This document shows positions 58,343 through 64,000 of a stretch of DNA of 64,000 nt, piece after piece (within the stretch, counting starts at the first letter, position 1; each line of letters starts with the position of its first letter). The stretch is from RUG369 sp050949645 (GTDB lineage: Bacteria; Planctomycetota; Planctomycetia; Pirellulales; Thermoguttaceae). Location: contig JBMNGC010000001.1 of NCBI GenBank assembly GCA_050949645.1, forward strand, positions 1,550,001 through 1,614,000, read 5' to 3'. A program made the translations under genes and the position numbers. A model generated the notes under the pieces. It did no database searches, was not told the origin of the DNA, and saw nothing but the letters and a program-made list of their open reading frames with translations.

Positions 58343-60859
58343 TTACTGATCGGCTCGTCGCGGCGTTTTGGTCGCGGTCGTACCAGCTTTGAATGCGGGA
58401 AGCGCCGCCTTGGCGCTCGATTCCATCAAATTAAAGACGCAGAATCCTTGCGCGCCATGTTCTCTCGCAATTTTCGCCTGCAAGACAACTTCTTCAGGAC
58501 TCATCGAGATTCCGGTCGCCGTCATGCCGATTCCCGGATAAATCGGACATTTACCCTTTGTGTAAGGAAGCTGACGATCGACGTAATTTGCAAAGACGCC
58601 CGGATCGCTCGTGTAATTCATTGGACAGATGAAATCGAGCCAGCCCTTATCGACCCAAAGCGCCCAATCCTGCCCAATCGAGTCCTTGACGCCGGGGTAT
58701 CCGGCAAAGACAGCGGCGGAGATTTGAATTTCGGGTCGTCGCGCGCGCAACGATTCGGAAACCTCGCGAACGAGCGCTGTAATCTGATCGCAACGCCACT
58801 GCTTCCACGCGTCGCCGACGTCGGAATCTTCCCTTACCAGCGCCACAAAATCGCCGCTGAGCGTCTGGCCCGTCGCTTCTTTGTACGCGTTACCGAACCG
58901 TTCCTGGCAGCCGTCGCAGAAACACGAGTTGTTGTCGGGGAATCGAATATAGTCGAAGTGGACCCCGTCGACGTCGTAGTTAAAAGCAACCTCTTCGAGC
59001 GCCGCTCTTTGAAGCTCGCGGTTTCTTGGATCCGACGGACAGAGCCACGGTCTTTCCTCGCCCGCGGAGGTTCGTTGCAGACGCCCTTCGGAGCTCATCT
59101 GATCAAGAAATTCCTTCGACGAATTCGACGCGTTAAAACATACCATCCACGCGTGAACCTCGACTCCGTACTTTTTACCCGCCGCGACCGCCTGCTCGAT
59201 CTGATCTCCGTAACGCTCGACAAGAGGCGCGATCGGCAAAACTTTGCTGTTGTAATACGCCGAGCCGCCCCACAGAAGGTTGGGTATCACCCCATTAAAC
59301 CCGGCGTCTGACAGCGCTTCCATCGTCCGATCCCAGTCGCCGTGCCAAATGCCGCAACCAGAATGTTCCCACCAGAGTCGTCCTTCGTTCGGACGCGACG
59401 GCTGACTTGAAACAAACTGCTGGACGAGTTTTTCTTTGATCTCAGTGAGATCGGAATTAAAATCGTTCAAGAGAACCGGATCGGTGATATCGGAATCGGC
59501 GCTGAGGAAATCCGCAGCCTGCGCGAGGGTGCGATTCTTCGCGCGAAGTTCCTTCTGAAAAAAATTCAACGTCGCCGTACGCGCTTCATTGCGATCCGCG
59601 TCGGGCTCAAGTCCTACCGAGAAAGCGTCGACCCACTTCTGATGCGCAGCGATTCGCGCGCTCTCGGGCGCAACGGCGAACCCGATCGCTGAGAGAAGCG
59701 CTCTCTTCGAGTCAAAGCCGTCCGACATGAGGACGTGCGAACAGTACATGCCGTACGGGGAAATCACAAGCGCCGGATACTCTGTCGCGCTTTCGTCTTT
59801 CAACTGCCACGTAGCGAGAACATGCGCTTTCTTATCGCCAGTGATCGGCGAGATCCGATTCGCCTCAAAGGATTCGTCGACCTCAACGTCGTAAAAATTC
59901 CACGAATTCTGCCAGATGATGGGCGGCATTGAGAATCCGCGCGGCTCCATCTCGGCGGCAAGTTTGGGATCGACGCTCATTCCACGAAATTCAAGCCCCT
60001 CCGCGCGACAACTCACAAACCCTTTCGAGTTGATTCCAAGCTTGTTGAGGAGTGTCGCCGGCGCGTTATAGCAGAGGAAGAGGAACCCGCCGTTGTCGAC
60101 ATACTGGGAGAGCGCGTCGAGCGTTTCGTCAGAAAATTGACCGCCGATCGCGAGCAGAATCGCTTTGTAATTTGCCAGGTTTTCGGGAGTTACAGCGCTG
60201 ACGTCGAGCCGTTCGCAAGGAAGACCGCAACGCGCGAAGAGTCCGGCGGTCGAACCAATATAGCTGAGATCCGACCCTTCGTACCCGTCGAGAACGGCGA
60301 AGTTGCAACGGAGCGCTTTGAAGCTTTTGAAGGTCACGGTCCCGTCGACGTCGCCGCCGCGCCAAATCGCGAATCGAACCGTGTCAATTTTATCGAGTGC
60401 GTCGGGAGCGCCCTCGGTACGAGCGCCCTTCATACTAAACATGACGGCGACGCGTCCAGTCGAGGAAAGCGTCGGATTGCCTGTAAGGTTGTACCATCCA
60501 TTCCCGCTGTGGAAATAGAGCGTGATCGAACCGACGGCGGCGGGATTGTCGACTTCGGCGATCAGCTCAAAGGTGAAATAATTCGTGCAGTCCACCGTAA
60601 ACGGAAGATCGAGATAACCGCGATCCGCGTTCGGTTGCGACTTGAATGGCAACTCCGCCGTATTCTTGACCGCGCTAAAGTCGATTAGCTCCACTGCGTC
60701 GGCGCCGTAGAAACTATCGAAAAAGTCTTCGGAAAGAAAGAGCTCGCGAGCGCTCTCTTCAGTGTAGCCTCCGTCGTCGGCGACGCTGATTCCGGCATAA
60801 AAGCAAGAAACCAGCGCAATGCAGACGGCCAACGCGATCAATCGTAATCGTTTTGTCAT
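58343..60859 (-). CDS. Exported GHL10 (glycoside-hydrolase-like 10) family protein
   Basis: An 838-residue exported protein. Signal peptide (KRLRLIALAVCIALVSCF), a beta-sandwich (about 40-180), then a flavodoxin/glutamine-amidotransferase-like region (LDVSAVTPENLANYKAILLAIGG, VDNGGFLFLCYN, about 180-290). The C-terminal half is the GHL10/DUF187 barrel: RLWWEHSGCGIWHGDWDRTMEALSDAGFNGVIP, GVEVHAWMVCFN, DGVHFDYIRFPD and SAAVFAGYPGV. Family members are thought to be glycosidases, but the substrate is not known. The ATG at 60859 follows GAGGAG 6 nt away; the frame opens further upstream at 60961. Preceded by a terminator, so monocistronic. Confidence 0.9.
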   Translation of the reverse strand: MTKRLRLIALAVCIALVSCFYAGISVADDGGYTEESARELFLSEDFFDSFYGADAVELIDFSAVKNTAELPFKSQPNADRGYLDLPFTVDCTNYFTFELIAEVDNPAAVGSITLYFHSGNGWYNLTGNPTLSSTGRVAVMFSMKGARTEGAPDALDKIDTVRFAIWRGGDVDGTVTFKSFKALRCNFAVLDGYEGSDLSYIGSTAGLFARCGLPCERLDVSAVTPENLANYKAILLAIGGQFSDETLDALSQYVDNGGFLFLCYNAPATLLNKLGINSKGFVSCRAEGLEFRGMSVDPKLAAEMEPRGFSMPPIIWQNSWNFYDVEVDESFEANRISPITGDKKAHVLATWQLKDESATEYPALVISPYGMYCSHVLMSDGFDSKRALLSAIGFAVAPESARIAAHQKWVDAFSVGLEPDADRNEARTATLNFFQKELRAKNRTLAQAADFLSADSDITDPVLLNDFNSDLTEIKEKLVQQFVSSQPSRPNEGRLWWEHSGCGIWHGDWDRTMEALSDAGFNGVIPNLLWGGSAYYNSKVLPIAPLVERYGDQIEQAVAAGKKYGVEVHAWMVCFNASNSSKEFLDQMSSEGRLQRTSAGEERPWLCPSDPRNRELQRAALEEVAFNYDVDGVHFDYIRFPDNNSCFCDGCQERFGNAYKEATGQTLSGDFVALVREDSDVGDAWKQWRCDQITALVREVSESLRARRPEIQISAAVFAGYPGVKDSIGQDWALWVDKGWLDFICPMNYTSDPGVFANYVDRQLPYTKGKCPIYPGIGMTATGISMSPEEVVLQAKIAREHGAQGFCVFNLMESSAKAALPAFKAGTTATKTPRRADQ

Positions 60860-61035
60860 AATCGTCTCCTCAATGAAAGCCCCAGAAAGATCATTTCCGC
60901 AGAAACTCGGAACTGCAATATATTCTACCAGAAGTAGCGACAGTTTTCGCGACGACGTCAATTCAGCGAATTCGGTTTCGCCGAATCGTCGTCTTCTCGG
61001 AATCGCGCCTCGTTAATGACTGACGTCTGAAAATT

Positions 61036-61078
61036 CAAAAGTCCGAACCGCGTATGACCTCGGTTCGGACTTTTGATT
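61036..61078 (-). terminator. Terminator after the MFS gene
   Basis: CAAAAGTCCGAACCG (61036-61050) pairs with 61061-61075; the minus-strand transcript then runs through AATTTT. Confidence 0.82.
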
Positions 61079-61108
61079 AACAGGTTTCAATCGTCGCGCT
61101 TATGCGAT

Positions 61109-62440
61109 TTACTCCTGAGCCGCGACTTGCTGCGCCTCGGCGTCTTCGAACGCGATGCGACGTTCGCGGTCTTTACGGAAGGTTGTGAAGGCGGCAAATC
61201 CTACGCAGATCGCGCCAACAACCCATGCGAACCCCAGCGCGATGAAGGCGTAACGATAGCCCGCTTCCATCCCGAATTTTTCGACAAACGCGCCGACCAT
61301 CTGAGCGGACCAGGCGCCAATGATGAAAGCGAAAAAGATCATGAACCCTACGGTCGTCGAACGGTATTTGGCGGGAACCGTCTCGAAAACAGACGCGTGA
61401 GTATTACACTCATAGAATCCGCGGCAGACGCCCATGAAGAAGAAGAGCGCGAAAACCGCGTTGACCGAATTGACGACGCCAATGAGCGCGATCGCGGGGA
61501 CCCCGAGAGCCATCGCAATAAACTGCTGCTTAGGACGATATGTCGGATTGCGCCTTGCGAGCCTGTCGGAAATCCAACCTCCCAAATAGATACAACCAAA
61601 CGCGGCAATGTGATGCCAAAACATGCCGTTCCATCCCGCAGACTGTTCCGTAAGTTGGAATTTCTCTTGCAAAAACTTCGGCACAACGTTGAGATACGCG
61701 TTGTTCACAAATACAATCGCCGTAAAACCGACTGTCAGCAGCAATGCCGAGGGGTTGCGGAAAATGACATGAAGAAACTCGCGGACGGAAGGTTTCTCCT
61801 GTGTTTCTGGTTCGTCAATCTTAACGTCGCCTGAAAAAACGACTTTAGAAGGGTCCATGAGCCGGAAGATCAGCAGAACCCCCACGAGCAAGCTCGCGCC
61901 CCCGTAAACCCAAAAGGATCCGCGCCAGCCATACCGGTTGGAGAGCCACGCGGCGAGGAAACCGCTTACGATGACGCTCATATAAACCGCCGTCTGATGC
62001 ACGGAAAGCGCAATGGAGCGCGTCTCCTTATGATACGACGCGATCAAGCTCGTCGACGCCGGTCCGTAAAACGCCTCTGCAACGACCAGCGCGACGCTGT
62101 TGAAAAGAATCATTCCAACGAGGCCGGTCACGCAACCGGTGAGGATTGTAGCGATACTCCAGCAAAAGAGGCATCCGATGAGCAATTTTTTCTTGTTGAA
62201 ACGGTCGCCAACGTACCCCGCAAAGGGAACGATCAACGCCATCAACGTGAACATGACCGTTCGCGTCGAGTAAAGCTGGGAGTCGGTAAAATGAAGGTCG
62301 CTCTGAATTGAGGTTGAAACGACCCCATAGATCGCACGATCCGCCTGATGAAAGAAATACGCAAGAAAGAGGAGCCCCAACAATTCCCATCGATAACTGG
62401 GCGCGATAGTTTTCAGAGGCTTTGAGGGTTTAGACGCCAT
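61109..62440 (-). CDS. MFS transporter (sugar/organic-acid type)
   Basis: A 443-residue major facilitator with twelve predicted helices. Hallmarks are the cytoplasmic loop GYVGDRFNKKKLL (motif A-like, GxxxDRxxRR form) and the second-half GGWISDRLARRNP. The early FHQADRAIYGV pattern, with an Asp-Arg in helix 1, is common in anion:cation symporters (hexuronate, phthalate and related families), so a sugar acid or organic acid is a reasonable guess. It begins 45 bp after galT on the same strand and ends at a strong terminator, so galT-MFS is an operon that may import and activate a sugar. Confidence 0.88.
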   Translation of the reverse strand: MASKPSKPLKTIAPSYRWELLGLLFLAYFFHQADRAIYGVVSTSIQSDLHFTDSQLYSTRTVMFTLMALIVPFAGYVGDRFNKKKLLIGCLFCWSIATILTGCVTGLVGMILFNSVALVVAEAFYGPASTSLIASYHKETRSIALSVHQTAVYMSVIVSGFLAAWLSNRYGWRGSFWVYGGASLLVGVLLIFRLMDPSKVVFSGDVKIDEPETQEKPSVREFLHVIFRNPSALLLTVGFTAIVFVNNAYLNVVPKFLQEKFQLTEQSAGWNGMFWHHIAAFGCIYLGGWISDRLARRNPTYRPKQQFIAMALGVPAIALIGVVNSVNAVFALFFFMGVCRGFYECNTHASVFETVPAKYRSTTVGFMIFFAFIIGAWSAQMVGAFVEKFGMEAGYRYAFIALGFAWVVGAICVGFAAFTTFRKDRERRIAFEDAEAQQVAAQE

Positions 62441-62485
62441 AACAGGTCCCTTCGTCGGCGCGCTGCGCGTCGAGCGTTGTTAACT

Positions 62486-63715
62486 TTATTGAAAGTATTC
62501 GCGCAGAATCGTCGCGGCAGTTTCCGGCGCCACGGGATTAATGTCGATTCCGACGCCATACTCGTAGCCCGCCTTTTTAACGAGACTCGGCATGATAGAG
62601 AATCGCGGTCGGAAGACGCGCGCGGCGACTTCAAATTCCTGCGAAACGCGGAAGGGCGCGTTCGTCATGACGACGTTATAATCAACGGGATGTAAGTTGC
62701 TTGAAACGTTGCGCTTATAGACGCTCTGAAGCGCGACGATCGCGTCGCGCGCCATAAGAGCGCAGGAGTCAAGCGTCGCATAGTCGTAATCTTCAAACGC
62801 GCCGTCGAATTTGGGGCATATCTCCATCTGCATTGGAAAACGACTCGCGTAAGGACAATACAGAACGAAATGGTCGTTTGTCGTGATAATGCGTTTGCCG
62901 ACCTCGAGTTCCGCTTTGAGAAGAGCGGCCCAAAATGAATCGATTTCCCCGGCTTTCTTACGATTCTCCTCATATCGCGCGACGCGTTCAAGTTGCAAGG
63001 TAATCGCGTCGGGAGTCGAGATACTCGCGACAAGCTGGCCATGCGTGTGGCGCTGCGACGCGCCCGCGTTGACTCCGACGTTCTTAAAGAGAAACGCGTA
63101 CTCAAAGCGCGCGCTGGCTCGGAGCGCGCGTAAACGTTCCTGGAAAAGCCGGAACGCAAGACAAATTTCCAGAGGAGTCATCTCTCCCCAGCCGCGAATA
63201 TGTCGACTCGCGTCCACGATGACCTCATGCTGACCGATCGCCTGAATTGACTGAAAAAAACGCTTCGAAGCAGGAAGCTCTGCGTCGCAAAAACGACGAC
63301 GAGCCCTTTTAAATGGAAGAGGCTGGACGTATCGCTCAGGAACTCGGAACGCTGGATATCGATTCTCGAGAGCGCGAGCAAACCAACGTCGCGTCGATGG
63401 TTCCGAGTCGGATTCCAGCGATAGGATTTCATAATCGTCGAGAGAGAGACCGTCGGAATCGGGTTCGCGCAAGACGACTTCGGCAACGGAGGGCGTGGTT
63501 TGACATTCGTTCCCTGGACAAAAGGCGCAGTCGCTCAGCGGGTCGCCGTTATCGGTCGACGGCGCTTCAACGATCCGCGCGACGACATTCGAGGGTCGCG
63601 CGCTACGACCTTCCGCGACGATGATCCAATGTCCCGTAAGAGGATCAAAGCGAAATTCGGAATAGCTGTCGAGAGCTTCGCTGAACATAAAATCGGATTC
63701 TTCAGGTTCCAACAC
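62486..63715 (-). CDS. galT: Galactose-1-phosphate uridylyltransferase-family protein
   Basis: A 409-residue GalT-type protein: UDP-glucose + galactose-1-phosphate gives glucose-1-phosphate + UDP-galactose. The zinc CxxC is in DCAFCPGNE (about 63-66), the uridylylated His lies in the HIT-like QRHTHGQLVA (HxHxQ, where the middle residue is Thr rather than Pro), and DFNVVMTNAP-like and GVGIDINPVAPE segments follow. It may also be a relative active on other sugar phosphates. The start is unsure: GTG at 63715 (GGAGG 2 nt away), TTG at 63712 (5 nt away) or ATG at 63688. An operon with the MFS gene; galK and galE are not in the window. Confidence 0.85.
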   Translation of the reverse strand: MLEPEESDFMFSEALDSYSEFRFDPLTGHWIIVAEGRSARPSNVVARIVEAPSTDNGDPLSDCAFCPGNECQTTPSVAEVVLREPDSDGLSLDDYEILSLESDSEPSTRRWFARALENRYPAFRVPERYVQPLPFKRARRRFCDAELPASKRFFQSIQAIGQHEVIVDASRHIRGWGEMTPLEICLAFRLFQERLRALRASARFEYAFLFKNVGVNAGASQRHTHGQLVASISTPDAITLQLERVARYEENRKKAGEIDSFWAALLKAELEVGKRIITTNDHFVLYCPYASRFPMQMEICPKFDGAFEDYDYATLDSCALMARDAIVALQSVYKRNVSSNLHPVDYNVVMTNAPFRVSQEFEVAARVFRPRFSIMPSLVKKAGYEYGVGIDINPVAPETAATILREYFQ

Positions 63716-63753
63716 AACCTCCGAATGGCAATGCGCCAGGCGCGTCGCATGCT

Positions 63754-63794
63754 GAAAAAGCGCTCTTGCCTGACCGTGACGTCCGGCAAGAGCG
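63754..63794 (-). terminator. Terminator between the partial upstream gene and galT
   Basis: CGCTCTTGCC (63761-63770) pairs perfectly with GGCAAGAGCG (63785-63794) on the minus strand, followed by CTTTTTC. galT would then need its own promoter or read-through. Confidence 0.8.
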
Positions 63795-63852
63795 AACGTT
63801 GTCGAGATTCCGTCGGGAATCTCGTGTAAAAAGCGTTATCAGGTTTTCAAAC

Positions 63853-64000
63853 TCAACGCGTAACGGTGTGATAAACCTGACCGATACCGGGTACAAAGAC
63901 CTTGAAACGACCGTTTTCGTCGGGCATATTCCACGGCTCGCCGTCCCAGTCGTAAGAACTCGGGCGATAGGACATATCGGACTTGAGGAGTTCGTCCCAG
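63853..64000 (-). CDS. Partial gene, 3' end; possible branching-enzyme/alpha-amylase relative
   Basis: The window's right edge cuts a minus-strand gene. The last 48 residues are visible, ending at a TGA (63855-63853). The start of this piece, DELLKSDMSYRPSSYDWDG, and the tail GRFKVFVPGIGQVYHTV resemble the C-terminal all-beta domain of glucan branching enzymes, which typically read WxELLNSD...YGGS. This is a short match by eye only. A terminator follows 60 bp later, which supports a real gene end. Confidence 0.45.
   Translation of the reverse strand, partial: WDELLKSDMSYRPSSYDWDGEPWNMPDENGRFKVFVPGIGQVYHTVTR

Noticed and set aside
1..64000. tRNA, rRNA, CRISPR, insertion sequence or prophage
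   Set aside because: I scanned the intergenic regions by eye for T-loop-like motifs, regularly spaced repeats, transposase or integrase signatures and terminal inverted repeats and found none. A covariance-model search would be the decisive test.

Overview
The window looks like chromosomal DNA from an anaerobic or microaerophilic member of the Planctomycetota, probably a Pirellulales/Thermoguttaceae-like lineage. This is inferred from gene content: Tat-exported Gfo/Idh/MocA oxidoreductases, a DUF5107-TPR protein, a DUF4965/glutaminase-type protein, an MCE (MlaEFD) operon with a greatly extended MlaD, a WhiG/FliA-type sigma factor, many long secreted proteins of unknown role, and an Hcp-ferredoxin cassette. 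Coding density is high and GC is moderate. I see no rRNA, tRNA, CRISPR array, insertion sequence or prophage gene. The window reads as ordinary vertically inherited chromosome with many small operons.

Layout. 1-12.7 kb is a polysaccharide and sugar-derivative region: a lactonase-fold beta-propeller, two Tat-exported Gfo/Idh/MocA proteins, an endonuclease/exonuclease/phosphatase-fold protein, a porin, and a two-gene operon made of a giant GH2 enzyme and a barrel plus beta-sandwich protein. 12.8-16.5 kb holds glnS, a homocysteine S-methyltransferase and a lipoprotein. 17.1-22.3 kb is mlaE-mlaF-mlaD-trxB (lipid trafficking plus thiol reduction). 22.5-30.7 kb has a zinc-ribbon membrane protein, a secreted protein, an orphan FliA/WhiG-type sigma factor, a DsbD-like thiol-disulfide transporter, thyX, a secreted protein carrying a FlgG-like flagellar rod domain without the usual N-terminus, and a small hypothetical gene. 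30.9-43.7 kb has a probable pseudo-esterase, ispD, the DUF5107-TPR protein, queE, a ROK kinase, a ComF-type phosphoribosyltransferase, a glutaminase-like protein and an 80-residue protein with its own promoter. 43.8-49.4 kb has a zinc-ribbon membrane protein, the hcp-bicupin-ferredoxin cassette and a TPR protein. 49.8-58.2 kb has a secreted protein, infC, a lipoprotein, and a co-oriented run of metallophosphoesterase, epmA, dprA and trkH. 58.3-64 kb has a GHL10 glycosidase-like protein, an MFS transporter, galT, and the 3' end of a gene that may be a branching-enzyme/alpha-amylase relative.

The window gives an unusually consistent picture of the housekeeping promoter: about a dozen intergenic regions contain TTGNNN-16/17 bp-TANNNT pairs at sensible distances. 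Several lie inside the longest possible reading frame and so decide between alternative starts. Intrinsic terminators with U-tracts are equally clear.

The most unusual items are the Sec-secreted FlgG-like protein, the hcp-bicupin-ferredoxin operon with a palindrome over its -10, an alpha/beta-hydrolase protein that appears to have lost both catalytic Ser and His, a Gfo/Idh/MocA protein lacking the EKP lysine, and a GH2 enzyme with a domain inserted between its two catalytic acids.
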